A stretch of DNA of 64,000 bases from Thermobacillus xylanilyticus (GCF_907165215.1 NZ_CAJRAY010000043.1:110190-174189), one strand, 5' to 3'. Counted from the stretch's first letter, positions 43,301-51,910 are shown. Numbers and translations: made by a program. Notes: generated by a model not told the origin, from the sequence alone.

Positions 43301-43776
43301 TTGCCCGCGCCCATCCCGATGCCGGCTTTCTCCATGGCGTCCTTGCAGCCTTGAAAGCGCTCGCGGTAATCCGCATTCGCCAGGCTGCCTGCGAACGCGA
43401 TGCGCCGGTGCCCCATTTCGATGAGATGCCGGGTAAGCGCTTCCGATGCGCCGCGGTTGTCGCATTTGACGACATAGGCCGAGTCCGACAGCCCGGCGTG
43501 ATCCGCGATCGTCACGAGGGGCTTTCCGGTGCCCGCCAATTCCCGCGCATAGGCTTCCGACACCGCCTGCGCCACGATAATCCATGCGTCAACCAGATCC
43601 CAGCCGACCCGGGCGTCATACGAGATGCGCAGGCCGAAGCTGTCGAACGTCGCGGTCGAGACAACCAGAACGTCGAGATCGAGCATCAGCGCTTCGCGCG
43701 ATATACCCCACAGAATATCGCCGTAATAAAACCCGTCCGGAACCGGAATCAATACGCCGATCGTCCTGCGACTCAC
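40393..43776 (-). CDS. LacI-type sensor / PAS / GGDEF / EAL protein, c-di-GMP turnover
   Basis: About 1127 residues without membrane helices. Residues 1-285 are a LacI/GalR-type ligand-binding domain (RTIGVLIPVPDGFYYGDILWGI, AVFAASDLVASALVQQL, VAVVGFDDSGIAKTCKPSLTTARQP) but no helix-turn-helix. A linker and two PAS domains follow (about 470-590 and 600-715). The GGDEF domain has an intact RIGGDEF and no obvious inhibitory RxxD site. The EAL domain has EALIRW, NLSVKQL, ITETAAL, LDDFGTGYS, VKIDRSF and AEGIET, so it should be active. Cyclic di-GMP level may thus respond to a sugar-like ligand. The GTG at 43776 follows GGCGGGG. Confidence 0.93.
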   Translation of the reverse strand: MSRRTIGVLIPVPDGFYYGDILWGISREALMLDLDVLVVSTATFDSFGLRISYDARVGWDLVDAWIIVAQAVSEAYARELAGTGKPLVTIADHAGLSDSAYVVKCDNRGASEALTRHLIEMGHRRIAFAGSLANADYRERFQGCKDAMEKAGIGMGAGNVYDVQSGDAAARLMLEEGLPYTAVFAASDLVASALVQQLTEAGVRVPEDVAVVGFDDSGIAKTCKPSLTTARQPIIELGRCALRRTMDILEGRSGRVGTTVLPVGVVIRESSGGKASDDLSENDQTLSWKNIPGEELEQLIESHRRLSLRLIDTRDMSWLRYTNQHWGIVGLWEGEPGASDLILDSAYSVNSTGVPETGSRWMAERFPPMPPLKRRADDPEFVLVQLIQSETRNWGLLVTAGPVNERFIRGHDTRQLPSLLGAMIDHRKLLAELEQREAGYAALAERLGIVSRTTHDGVFELKLPSCRIEWITGIKSLPGVRQEEWPTDGQAFLNLVHPEDVPRVKVLWEAAVKHRLPLHIEFRLNRGDEYIWVSAAGEIVTDAGGNAVRFLGAITDIHLRKMAERALLASEERYRAFFRNTPVMLLSLDEQFVITDANPCWLEAMGYEREEVIGASCLSFLTPESEEKWRAHWSNGKAETGIADMELQWVTRGGQTIDGLVNGRRYGEPGQARIYLSVRDITERKRAERQIHFLAYHDPLTGLPNRRMFYERLEQAIGEAKAGGTRVAVMMIDLDHFKVINDSLGHDMGDALLRLVAGQLADMVGGAGLVARIGGDEFTIMLTGGEAGEAAGRLAERIVDKLRQPFTVAGHDLFATASVGISRYPEDGVDIGELVKKADTAMYRAKQQGRNRMETYSGTMEEVVRERLAIGSRLRLSLDSMAGFYLLYQPQLDLKSGRLIGAEALIRWTLPDIGSVPPGMFIPLAEEFGMIAPIGEWVLREACRQLKAWSDRFAGGWHLSVNLSVKQLQQPGFVAGVDRIVAESGVDPGRLCFEITETAALLNLESCAQILNELRARGIRIALDDFGTGYSSLLLLKSLPLSIVKIDRSFTHDLLASSATASIVSGIIAMSKGLGMSVIAEGIETEEQLEALGRLGCEGYQGYYESRPLPPDLFERQYLADDPPEDA

Positions 43777-43858
43777 ATCATTCCCCGCCCTCTGCCAGGA
43801 TGTAAGTCCATGCCGGTTAAGGAAGAAAATTGATAAAAACAAAGCAGGATTGACGTAA

Positions 43859-43888
43859 ATTATAGCTTGTAGTGCTCAAGTTTGACAA
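43859..43888 (-). promoter_or_regulatory. Promoter of the GGDEF-EAL gene
   Basis: On the minus strand TTGTCA (43883-43888), 18 bases, TATAAT (43859-43864), about 80 bp before the start. A plus-strand TATAAT at 43980-43985 may serve the SNF2 gene; no good -35 accompanies it. Confidence 0.5.
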
Positions 43889-44062
43889 GTAAAGCAGCAT
43901 TACACCATCCCGAGAACTAGGTATAAACACTTATTTTTATATGAAAGGAATAGCCGGAATCGGCTTTCCCCCGCTGTGTTATAATGATGCTGGTTTATTG
44001 ATGCGTCCGCCTTCCGCCGCGGCCGCGATGCGCGCGGCGGAAACGGGAGAGAGGAAATGGCG

Positions 44063-47053
44063 ATGAAAATGGACCTGGGTGCGATCGATGTCCGGCTCAG
44101 CCTGACGGAGGACGGCGATGCGCTGCTCTACGGACTCGACGGAACCGGCGGATTCGTGCCGGGCATGCGACTGAAACAGCTGCTGTTCGCCTGGCACGAA
44201 GACTCGTTCTACGGCACGGAACTGGAAATCCGCAGCCTGCGGAACATCGAGATCGTCGAATTGCCGGCGGAGTTCGTCATTCCGTTCTTCGCAGAGCTGC
44301 CGCTGCTGGGGCATGTGGACTGGGCATGGGGCGGCGAGGCCGAGCTGCTCCGGCGGCTGGCCCCCGCCCTGATGGCGTGCGCGGCGGCGAAGCGGTATGC
44401 GCCGAGCCGCGAAGCGATGGCGGCGGGCCGGCTTGAGTGGCAATGGGAAGACCGGGAGATCGACCGGCGGATCGACGCGCTGGTCGCGTCGGGCGAAGCC
44501 GACGATGATTTCGGCCGGCGGCTCCGCGCCGCGTTCACGGCGGCCGTCTTCGACCGGCATTACGGCACGGAGGAACGGGCGGCCGACCTGCGCCGGGAAT
44601 TTCCGCGCCTCTTCGAACCGGGCGCCGGCGAGGCGGCGCGGAGCCTGAGCGATGACGACTGGCTCGTCCACATCGGCTGGCGGCAGGACACCGCGCCGTT
44701 CCGTCCGGCGCTGCAGCTCATCGAGCCCGGTCCGATCGATGCCGAATGGCGGCTCCGGATCGTGCTGCAGGACAAGGAACGCCCCGATGCGCTCGTGCCC
44801 GTCCGGCTCGATCCGGACGGCCATGTCTCCGGCGGCTGGCCGGAGGAATGGACGGACGCCGTGCGCGGGCGGGCCGACGGCTGGCTCAAGCGGCTGCGCG
44901 CCGCCCTGCCGGACCTGGCGCCGGACGGCGGGTGGCAGCCGGAAGGCACGGCGCTGGATGACGCGGCGGCCTGGCGCTTCCTCAGCGCGGACAGCGTCCG
45001 GCTGATCGCCGCGGGCTGGCAGGTGCTGCTGCCCGCCTGGTGGGAGGAAGCCCGCCGCGCGCGGCCGCGCCTGCGCGCCCGCATCCGGTCGGACGCCGGC
45101 GAAGGTCCGTCGCTGTTCGGCCTGGAGTCGCTCGTCGATTTCGACTGGCGCATCGCCTTGGGGAGCGCCGAGCTCTCGGAGCAGGAGTTCCTCGAGCTGG
45201 CCGCCCGCGGCCGGCGGCTCGTCCGCGTCCGCGGACAGTGGGTCGCGCTCGATCCGGCGATGCTGCCCGTCATCCGCAAGGCGATGGCGCAGTACGATCC
45301 GTCCCGCGGCCTGTCGTTCCGCGACGTGCTGCAGCTGCATCTGCTCGGCGGCGCGGCCGGCGATGACGCGCCGGAGGACGGCGGAGCGGAAGCCGGCGGC
45401 GCGGCCGAAGAAGCCCGCGTCGCGCTCGAGGTGGAGCTGAGCGGCCGCCTGCTCCGGCTGATCGGGCAGCTCGGCCGTCCGGAGGACAATCCGCTGCTGC
45501 CGGCGCCGGAAGGGCTCAAGACCGCGCTGCGCCCGTACCAGCAGATCGGGTTCTCGTGGCTCGCCTCGCTGCGGCGCTTCGGCCTCGGCGCCTGCCTCGC
45601 GGACGACATGGGGCTCGGCAAGACGGTGCAGCTCATCGCCTACCTGCTGCATGCGCGGGAGGAGATGCGGGCCGCCGGCCGGATGATGCCTTCGCTCATC
45701 GTCTGCCCGACATCGGTGATCGGCAACTGGCAGAAAGAACTCGCCCGCTTCGCGCCATCGCTGCGCGTGCTGCTGCATTACGGCGGCGGACGACACTCGG
45801 GAGCCGAATTCCGCGAAGCGGCCGAGGCGGCGGACGTCGTGCTGACGTCGTACACGACGGCGGCGCTCGACCGGAAGACGCTCGCCGCCGTCTCCTGGGA
45901 CGCGGTCTGCCTCGACGAGGCGCAGAACATCAAGAACTACGCGACGAAACAGGCCGCGGCCGTGCGCAGTTTCCCGGCGCGCCACCGGATCGCGCTCACC
46001 GGCACGCCGATCGAGAACCGGCTCGCCGAGCTGTGGTCGATCTTCGACTTCCTCAATCCGGGATACCTCGGCAGCCAGCGGGCGTTCAACGAGCGCTACG
46101 GCGGCGCCGCCCTGAAGGAAGGCGGCGATGCGCGGCTGGCCGAGCTCCGCAAGCTGGTGAAGCCGTTCCTGCTCCGGCGGCAGAAGCAGGACCCCGCCGT
46201 GCAGCTCGACCTGCCGGAGAAGAACGAGATGAAGACCTACGTGCATCTGACGGCCGAGCAGGCCGCATGGTATGAGCGGACAGTGCGGGATTTGCTGGAT
46301 CGGTCGGGCGAGCTGACCGGGATCGAACGGAAGGGCGCCATCCTGGCGGCGATCACGAGGCTGAAGCAATTGTGCGCGCATCCGGCGCTGGTGACGAAGG
46401 AGCCGCTGCCGGCCGTGCGCACGGCGTTCGATGCGGACGGAGATGGCCGGCCGCAGGCGACGGACGGACCCGCGGTGGACGTTGCGGCGCTCGCCGCCCG
46501 GTCGGAGAAGCTGGAGCGGCTGCTCGAGATGGTGCGGGAACTGCGGGAAGCGGGCGAACGATGCCTCATTTTCACCCAGTATGTCGGCATGGGCAGGCTG
46601 ATCCAGGCGGTGCTTCAGGAAACGCTCGGCGAGCCGGTGCTCTATCTGCACGGCGGCACGCCCCGGGCCATGCGCGAGCGGATGATCGAGATGTTCCAGT
46701 CGAACGCGCTGCCCGCCGGCAGGCAGCCGCATGTGTTCGTCCTGTCGCTGAAAGCCGGCGGCGTCGGGCTGAATCTGACGGCGGCCAGCCACGTCTTCCA
46801 TTACGACCGCTGGTGGAATCCGGCCGTCGAGAACCAGGCGACCGACCGCGCCTATCGGATCGGGCAGGTGAAGAATGTCCACGTTTACAAGCTCATTGCG
46901 CTCGGCACGCTGGAGGAGCGGATCGACGAGATGCTGGAAAGCAAGCGGCAGCTGAGCGAGACGGTGATGGCCGGCTCCGAGAACTGGATCACCGAGCTGT
47001 CGACGGAGGAGCTCAGGGAGCTTGTCACGCTGCGGCGCGATCTGGTGCGGTAA
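44063..47053 (+). CDS. SNF2-type ATPase / helicase-like protein
   Basis: About 996 residues. The N-terminal ~450 residues are the region associated with bacterial SNF2 proteins (Trp-rich, low motif content). The ATPase core starts with LADDMGLGKTVQL (motif I), LIVCPTSVIGNWQKE (Ia), VCLDEAQNIKNY (II, DEAQ box), ALTGTPIENRLAELWSIFDFL (III), and ends LIFTQYVGMGRLI and YDRWWNPAVENQATDRAYRIGQ (V-VI). Members translocate on double-stranded DNA and remodel protein-DNA contacts. ATGs at 44057, 44063 and 44069 are in frame; 44063 has the best spacing from AGAGAGG. No restriction or defence genes lie adjacent. Confidence 0.93.
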   Translation: MKMDLGAIDVRLSLTEDGDALLYGLDGTGGFVPGMRLKQLLFAWHEDSFYGTELEIRSLRNIEIVELPAEFVIPFFAELPLLGHVDWAWGGEAELLRRLAPALMACAAAKRYAPSREAMAAGRLEWQWEDREIDRRIDALVASGEADDDFGRRLRAAFTAAVFDRHYGTEERAADLRREFPRLFEPGAGEAARSLSDDDWLVHIGWRQDTAPFRPALQLIEPGPIDAEWRLRIVLQDKERPDALVPVRLDPDGHVSGGWPEEWTDAVRGRADGWLKRLRAALPDLAPDGGWQPEGTALDDAAAWRFLSADSVRLIAAGWQVLLPAWWEEARRARPRLRARIRSDAGEGPSLFGLESLVDFDWRIALGSAELSEQEFLELAARGRRLVRVRGQWVALDPAMLPVIRKAMAQYDPSRGLSFRDVLQLHLLGGAAGDDAPEDGGAEAGGAAEEARVALEVELSGRLLRLIGQLGRPEDNPLLPAPEGLKTALRPYQQIGFSWLASLRRFGLGACLADDMGLGKTVQLIAYLLHAREEMRAAGRMMPSLIVCPTSVIGNWQKELARFAPSLRVLLHYGGGRHSGAEFREAAEAADVVLTSYTTAALDRKTLAAVSWDAVCLDEAQNIKNYATKQAAAVRSFPARHRIALTGTPIENRLAELWSIFDFLNPGYLGSQRAFNERYGGAALKEGGDARLAELRKLVKPFLLRRQKQDPAVQLDLPEKNEMKTYVHLTAEQAAWYERTVRDLLDRSGELTGIERKGAILAAITRLKQLCAHPALVTKEPLPAVRTAFDADGDGRPQATDGPAVDVAALAARSEKLERLLEMVRELREAGERCLIFTQYVGMGRLIQAVLQETLGEPVLYLHGGTPRAMRERMIEMFQSNALPAGRQPHVFVLSLKAGGVGLNLTAASHVFHYDRWWNPAVENQATDRAYRIGQVKNVHVYKLIALGTLEERIDEMLESKRQLSETVMAGSENWITELSTEELRELVTLRRDLVR

Positions 47054-47105
47054 TGCCGGCCGCGCCCGCGGGGCGCTCCCGCTCCCGGCAGCCCGGCCGC
47101 GGCGG

Positions 47106-47861
47106 TCAGTCCTCTTCCCCTTCTTCCGGACGGAACAGCTCCTGCAGGTACAGCTCCGGCCGGTTCAAAAAACCTTTCGTGATCTGGTAATGTTCCGTCT
47201 CCTCGTAACCGACCTTCCGGATTTCCCCGCCGTCGAAGCTGTAGATGACCGCGCCCGGGAAACCGAGCAGAATCGGCGAATGGGTCGCGATGATGAACTG
47301 CGCGCGGCCGCTCGCCGCGTGTTGGTGCAGGATGCGGAGAAACGCGAGCTGCCGGGCCGGCGACAGCGCGGCTTCGGGCTCGTCCAGCAGATAGAGGCTG
47401 CGGGTCCGGCTGCCGAACCGGTTCAGGAACAGCGACAGGAACGATTCGCCGTGCGACTGCTCGTGCAGCGATCGTCCGCCGTATCCGCCATAGTTGAACG
47501 AAGGATCCTCGCTCGCCAGCCGGTCGAGGTACGAAGCGAAATGATAGAAGCTCTCGGCCCGCAGGAAGAAGCCCGACGTCACCTTCGGCAGCCAGGACAG
47601 CCGGATGTGAGGCCCGAGCGGGGCATCGGACGCTTCCACTTCGTGCGTGTGGTTCCGCCCGCCGCCGGCCGTGTTGAACCCGCACTGCCAGGCGATCGCC
47701 TCGAGCAGCGTCGATTTGCCGGAGCCGTTTTCCCCGACGAAGAACGTGACCGGCGCCGTGAACGGCAGGGTATCCAGGCTGCGGATCGCCGGAATCGCGA
47801 ACGGATAGCGGTCGAAATCCGTGCCTGCGCCGCGGAGCAGGGTGACACTGCGCAGAAACAT
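47106..47861 (-). CDS. AAA family ATPase (ABC-like ATP-binding protein)
   Basis: About 251 residues. Walker A is FFVGENGSGKSTLLEAIA. The signature-like region HEQSHGESFLSLF (HGE) precedes Walker B SLYLLDEPEAALSPARQLAFL and H-loop FIIATHSP. This is the compact AAA_21/RecF-like family related to the ABC fold, without membrane segments. The ATG at 47861 has GAAAGGAG about 11 bases upstream. It converges with the SNF2 gene, so it is a separate unit. Its biological role is not known; members are common stand-alone proteins in Firmicutes. Confidence 0.88.
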   Translation of the reverse strand: MFLRSVTLLRGAGTDFDRYPFAIPAIRSLDTLPFTAPVTFFVGENGSGKSTLLEAIAWQCGFNTAGGGRNHTHEVEASDAPLGPHIRLSWLPKVTSGFFLRAESFYHFASYLDRLASEDPSFNYGGYGGRSLHEQSHGESFLSLFLNRFGSRTRSLYLLDEPEAALSPARQLAFLRILHQHAASGRAQFIIATHSPILLGFPGAVIYSFDGGEIRKVGYEETEHYQITKGFLNRPELYLQELFRPEEGEED

Positions 47862-47922
47862 GAAGGGCGTGGCTCCTTTCGCGATTGGAGTCACGCCCAA
47901 CGTATCAGAATGCCCGGCCCGC

Positions 47923-47976
47923 CGTCAACGCCGTCCGCGCCGTCAACGCCGTCCGCGTCGTCAATGCCGCCCGCGG
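47923..47976. repeat. Three tandem copies of an 18-bp unit
   Basis: The unit CGTCAACGCCGTCCGCGC is repeated at 47923, 47941 and 47959, the second differing at one and the third at three or four positions. The third copy overlaps the stop codon of the permease gene; the others lie in the gap to the AAA ATPase gene. Confidence 0.8.
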
Positions 47977-48953
47977 AAATACGTGATCGCCAGCGCGGCG
48001 GCGAGCACGCCGCCTTTCACGATGTCCATCGCGTAATACGGCACGGACAGCATGATGAGTCCGTTCGACAGCACGCCGATCAGCACCGCGCCCGCGAACG
48101 TGCCGAGCGCGTTCGGCTTGCCGGAGCCGAGCACGGAGAAGCCGATGAACGCCGCCGCGACGGCTTCCATCAGGTACGGGGCGCCGGCGTTCACCTCCGC
48201 GCTCCCGACGCGCGCGCCGAGTACGATGCCGCCCAGTCCGGCCAGCAGCGCCGAGATGACGTAGGCCAGGAGCCGGTACCGGTTCACCGGAATGCCCGAC
48301 AGCTTCGCCGCTTCCGGGTTGCCGCCGATCATGTACATATAGCGGCCGTATTTCGTGTAGTTCAGGAACAGATGCACCGCCAGCACGACGATCAGCATGA
48401 TGATGATGATCCACGGCACGCGGCCCAGCAGACTGAACGACTGCGGAATTTTGCCGGTTGCGAAGTCGCCGCTCGGCAGGATCATGTTCTCGGAGATCGT
48501 CGCCCCGCGGGAATAGGTGAGCGCAAGTCCCTGGAAGACGAACATCGTCGCCAGCGTCATGAGCATGTCCTGAATGTTGAAACGGGTGACGAGCAGCGCG
48601 TTCACCAGCCCGACGACGAGGCAGGCCATAAGCGCCGCCGCAATGCCGACTCCGAGCGGCTGGCCGTGCCAGACGAACATTGAAATGACGACCGCGCAGG
48701 CGACCGACGCCGTCGAGCCGACGGACAGGTCGAAGCCGCCGACGGCCAGCGATACGGTGAGCCCGGTCGCGATGATCGTCACGATCGAGATCGACCGCAG
48801 AATGTTGATCAGGTTGGTGTTGCTGAAAAAATGATCCGTCGACGCCCAGAAAATGACAATCAGCAGCACGATGGTCAGCAGCGTTCCGTATTTGTACAGC
48901 CAGTCGAACAGCCGAAAACCTTTGAGTGCCGCACCCGTGTCCGTCGTCTTCAT
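47961..48953 (-). CDS. Ribose-type sugar ABC transporter permease (RbsC family)
   Basis: 330 residues and about ten helices of the BPD_transp_2 type. Diagnostic stretches are TGLTVSLAVGGFDLSVGST, NALLVTRFNIQDMLMTLATMFVFQGLAL, and YMYMIGGNPEAAKLSGIPVNRYR. It overlaps the ATPase gene by 4 bp (stop within ATGA). It forms the channel for a monosaccharide imported with the RbsA-type ATPase and RbsB-type binding protein upstream. The C-terminus lies within an 18-bp tandem repeat. Confidence 0.93.
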   Translation of the reverse strand: MKTTDTGAALKGFRLFDWLYKYGTLLTIVLLIVIFWASTDHFFSNTNLINILRSISIVTIIATGLTVSLAVGGFDLSVGSTASVACAVVISMFVWHGQPLGVGIAAALMACLVVGLVNALLVTRFNIQDMLMTLATMFVFQGLALTYSRGATISENMILPSGDFATGKIPQSFSLLGRVPWIIIIMLIVVLAVHLFLNYTKYGRYMYMIGGNPEAAKLSGIPVNRYRLLAYVISALLAGLGGIVLGARVGSAEVNAGAPYLMEAVAAAFIGFSVLGSGKPNALGTFAGAVLIGVLSNGLIMLSVPYYAMDIVKGGVLAAALAITYFRGRH

Positions 48954-50470
48954 GATCCCGTGCCTCCCGTACTGTAGAGCATGATTTCATCTTCGCTCGT
49001 GCGATCGGTCTCAAGCTCCCGGACGATCCGTCCGTCGTACATGACGTACACCCGGTCCGTCAGCCCCATGATCTCCGGCACTTCGCTGGACGCGTAGAGC
49101 ACGCATTTGCCGCGGGCCGCCAGCCCGGCGACCAGTTCGTAGATGTCCCGCTTCGCCCCGACATCGACGCCCTTCGTCGGCTCGTCGAAAATATACACTT
49201 CGGCATCCGCCAGCAGCCATTTGCCGATCGCGATCTTCTGCTGGTTGCCGCCCGACAGGTTCGCGACCCTGGCGGAACCGTCCGGCGTCTTCACGCCGAG
49301 CCGGGCGATCATGCCGCCTGCCGCCAGCCGCTCCCGCGCCGCGCTCAGCCATGCGCCCAGGCGCGTGTATTGCGGCAGCGTCGCCACCGTCAGGTTGGCG
49401 GTCACCGTCTCCTCCACGAAGACGCCTTCGCGCCGGCGTTCCTCGGGAACGAGCGCCAGACCGCTTCGCACCGCGTCGTGCGGCGAGGCGACGGCGAGGC
49501 GGCGGCCGCCCAGCTTCAGCTCGCCGGCAACCTGCCCGGACGCGCCGAACAGCGCCCGGCACAGCTCGGTCTTGCCGGCGCCGACCAGTCCGGCGAGGCC
49601 GACGATCTCACCGGCGCGGATGAAGAGGCTTGCGCCCTTCACCTTGTCCCCGTCGCGGATGTCCTTCGCTTCGAACATGACCTCGCCCGGCGTGTTCGTC
49701 CGCCGCGGGAACTGCCCTTCCCACTTGGAGCCGAGCATGTGCTCGACGATCTGCTGCTGGGTCATGTCCTTGATTTCGCCGCGCGCGACCACCCGGCCGT
49801 CCCGCATGATCGTGATATCTTCGCAAATTTCGTACAGCTCCGGCAGCCGGTGCGAGATGAAAATAATCCCCGTGCCCTGTGACTTGAGCAGTCGGACGAG
49901 GCGGAACAGCCGCTCCGTCTCCGCTTGGCTGAGCGGCGCCGTCGGCTCATCCAGAATGAGAAAGCGGCAGGCGGTGGTCATCGCGCGCGCGATCAGCACC
50001 ATCTGCTTCTCGGCCAGCGACAGTTCCTGTACCAGCTTCCGGGTCGGGATGCTCACCTCCAGCCGTCCGAGCACCGCTTGCGCCGCCCGGTGAATGTCTC
50101 CCCACCGGACCCGGTGCCGGCCTTTCATCTCATGGACGAGCTTCTCCATCATGATGTTCTCGCCGACGCTGAGATTCGGCACGAGCGCCGTGTCGACTTC
50201 CTGATAGACGACCTGGATGCCGTGCGCCTTCGCGTCCCTCGGCGTGCGGATCTTCGCTTCCCGGCCGTCGATCCGGATCGATCCCGTGTAATGGCCGTAG
50301 GCGCCCGCAAGCACCTTCATCAGCGTCGATTTGCCTGCGCCGTTCGCGCCGATCAGCGCGTGCGCCCGTCCCGCGGCCGCGGTGAAATCGGCGCCGCCCA
50401 GCGCCTGCACGCCGGGAAACGCGATCGAGATGCCGCGCATCTCAAGCAATCCCGCCGCTGTCTGCGTCAT
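48950..50470 (-). CDS. Ribose-type sugar ABC transporter ATP-binding protein (RbsA/MglA family)
   Basis: About 506 residues with two ATPase halves. The first has Walker A LIGANGAGKSTLMKVLAG, signature LSLAEKQMV and Walker B FLILDEPTAPLS; the second has the degenerate Walker A AGLVGAGKTELCRALFG, signature NLSGGNQQKIAIG and Walker B EVYIFDEPTKGVD. This double design is standard for RbsA. The ATG at 50470 has GGGAGGTGA 5-6 bases upstream; the frame from 50497 is not used. It energises the RbsC permease next to it. Confidence 0.94.
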   Translation of the reverse strand: MTQTAAGLLEMRGISIAFPGVQALGGADFTAAAGRAHALIGANGAGKSTLMKVLAGAYGHYTGSIRIDGREAKIRTPRDAKAHGIQVVYQEVDTALVPNLSVGENIMMEKLVHEMKGRHRVRWGDIHRAAQAVLGRLEVSIPTRKLVQELSLAEKQMVLIARAMTTACRFLILDEPTAPLSQAETERLFRLVRLLKSQGTGIIFISHRLPELYEICEDITIMRDGRVVARGEIKDMTQQQIVEHMLGSKWEGQFPRRTNTPGEVMFEAKDIRDGDKVKGASLFIRAGEIVGLAGLVGAGKTELCRALFGASGQVAGELKLGGRRLAVASPHDAVRSGLALVPEERRREGVFVEETVTANLTVATLPQYTRLGAWLSAARERLAAGGMIARLGVKTPDGSARVANLSGGNQQKIAIGKWLLADAEVYIFDEPTKGVDVGAKRDIYELVAGLAARGKCVLYASSEVPEIMGLTDRVYVMYDGRIVRELETDRTSEDEIMLYSTGGTGS

Positions 50471-50496
50471 CCGGCTCACCTCCCATGCACAGATCA

Positions 50497-50526
50497 AGCG
50501 CCCTCGTCCAGCCGGACAAGGGCGCT
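50497..50526 (-). other. Hairpin between ribose-type binding-protein and ATPase genes
   Basis: AGCGCCC pairs with GGGCGCT, with an inner GTCC/GGAC. It sits 25 bp after the binding-protein stop and lacks a T-tract. It is likely an mRNA-stabilising or partial-attenuation hairpin. Confidence 0.65.
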
Positions 50527-50550
50527 GTCATCAACCGGTCTTGACAGGCA

Positions 50551-51708
50551 TTACTTCGCGTTTGCCGCCTTGAGTTCCTTCATCCAGTCCTCTTCGAACG
50601 CGTCCGTCTGTCCCCATCCCGGAATGATATCGGCCAGCGTGGCCATGTTGACCGTTTCTGCGGATTTGCCGAGCGTTTCCTGGTCGATCAGCGCGGCCTC
50701 GAGATTGTATTCGGCCGGCGTCTCTTCACCCGCCAGTTTCTTCGCCAGCAGCCTGACGTTCACGGCGCCGATCATCTTCGGATCGACGGCGGCCGTCGCC
50801 ACCCACGGGCTGCCTTCTTCCTGCATGATCTGCAGGTCGGCGTTCGAAACGTCGATGCCGTAGATCTTGATCTCCGTCCGGCCGGCCTCGATCAGCGCCC
50901 GCGCGGCGCCGATGGCGAAGGCGTCCCACGTCGCGAAGATGGCGTCGATCTCGCCCTTCGGATACTTCGTGAGCATCGCCGCGACGGCGTTCTGCGTCTC
51001 CACCGACGTGTTCTCGTTCGCGACGCCGAACCGCTCCAGCTCCTTGATGCCCGGGTTGGCGTTCAGCACTTCCTGATAGACGGCGTTGCGGCGCACCATC
51101 GGCGGGAATCCGTCCACCCACAGATAGATGATGTTCGCGTTGCCGCCCGTGTCTTGCACGAGGCGGTCCAGCGCGTAGCGCGCCAGCGCCTGGTCGTCCT
51201 GCGCCGTGAGCGTGACACCCTCAACCGAAGCCAGATCGCCGATCGAGTCGAACGTGACGACTTCGATGCCCTTCTCGCGCAGCTTCTTCACCGCTTCGAC
51301 CGTTGCCGGATCGTCGCCGTGGGAGACGATGACGCCGTCCACGTCTTCCGTCGCCGCCTGCTCGAGCGCTTCAAGGAACTTCACCGAATCGCCGTTCGCG
51401 GCGAACGTGTCGACCTTGAAGCCGAGCGCTTCGCCTTCCTGTTTCGCGCCGGCCAGGAATTGCGCCGTATGATCGTCGTTGCCGATCTTGCGGATGACCT
51501 TGATCTTCACGTCGCCCCGCTCGGCGAGCGCAGCCGGCACGTTCAGCTCGACGCCGCTTTCGCCGCCGTTGTTCCCGCCGGCGGCTGTGCCGCTTGCGTT
51601 CCCGCCGCCGTTGCTTCCGCCCGAATTGCCCTGCCCGCAGCCCGTGACGGCCAGCGCTGCCGCCAGCACAAGCGCGAGAACGCCGCGGACTCCGACCTTG
51701 CGTTTCAT
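50551..51708 (-). CDS. Ribose-type sugar-binding lipoprotein (RbsB family)
   Basis: 385 residues. The signal peptide MKRKVGVRGVLALVLAAALAVTGCG ends in a VTGC lipobox; a Gly/Asn/Ser-rich linker of about 35 residues follows. The sugar-binding domain starts DVKIKVIRKIGNDDHTAQFLAGAKQEGEALGFKVD and has VDGVIVSHGDDPATVEAVKKLREKGIEVVTFDS and IYGIDVSNADLQIMQEEGSPWVATAA, typical of cluster 2 (RbsB) binding proteins. The sugar is unknown. No regulator gene is adjacent; an IS1182 element lies upstream of its promoter. Confidence 0.93.
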   Translation of the reverse strand: MKRKVGVRGVLALVLAAALAVTGCGQGNSGGSNGGGNASGTAAGGNNGGESGVELNVPAALAERGDVKIKVIRKIGNDDHTAQFLAGAKQEGEALGFKVDTFAANGDSVKFLEALEQAATEDVDGVIVSHGDDPATVEAVKKLREKGIEVVTFDSIGDLASVEGVTLTAQDDQALARYALDRLVQDTGGNANIIYLWVDGFPPMVRRNAVYQEVLNANPGIKELERFGVANENTSVETQNAVAAMLTKYPKGEIDAIFATWDAFAIGAARALIEAGRTEIKIYGIDVSNADLQIMQEEGSPWVATAAVDPKMIGAVNVRLLAKKLAGEETPAEYNLEAALIDQETLGKSAETVNMATLADIIPGWGQTDAFEEDWMKELKAANAK

Positions 51709-51752
51709 TCCACAGTTTCCCCCTCGGAATTGACAGTGTTTTAATACCAGTA

Positions 51753-51781
51753 AATCTATCGGAAATTAATAGACCTGTCAA
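51753..51781 (-). promoter_or_regulatory. Promoter of the ribose-type importer operon
   Basis: On the minus strand TTGACA (51776-51781), 17 bases, TAGATT (51753-51758), about 45 bp before the start. It is intact and about 170 bp from the IS end. Confidence 0.75.
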
Positions 51782-51881
51782 CAGAGAAGATTTTTCCTGA
51801 TATGGGAAGGGGTGAGCAGGGGGTTGTGTGCCGCTCTGCTTTATCAGCGTCCCGTTGTGCCGCACGGCACCACGCCTCTTT

Positions 51882-51910
51882 CCGCAAAATTCGTCCCTCA
51901 GTTCCGCTGC
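51882..51910 (-). repeat. Dispersed 28-bp repeat, copy 1
   Basis: Reads on the minus strand GCAGCGGAACTGAGGGACGA then ATTTTGCGG. It is a degenerate copy of the repeats at 53965 and 54015. Confidence 0.5.

Noticed and set aside
43979-46882. A 967-codon minus-strand frame opposite the SNF2 gene
   Set aside because: The plus strand has all helicase motifs; the minus frame is an Arg/Gln-rich shadow.
44063-47861. SNF2 ATPase plus AAA ATPase as a phage-defence system
   Set aside because: The genes converge rather than form an operon, and no nuclease, methylase or other defence partner lies beside them.
47923-47976. CRISPR-like array
   Set aside because: Only three units of 18 bp without spacers; it is a plain tandem repeat.
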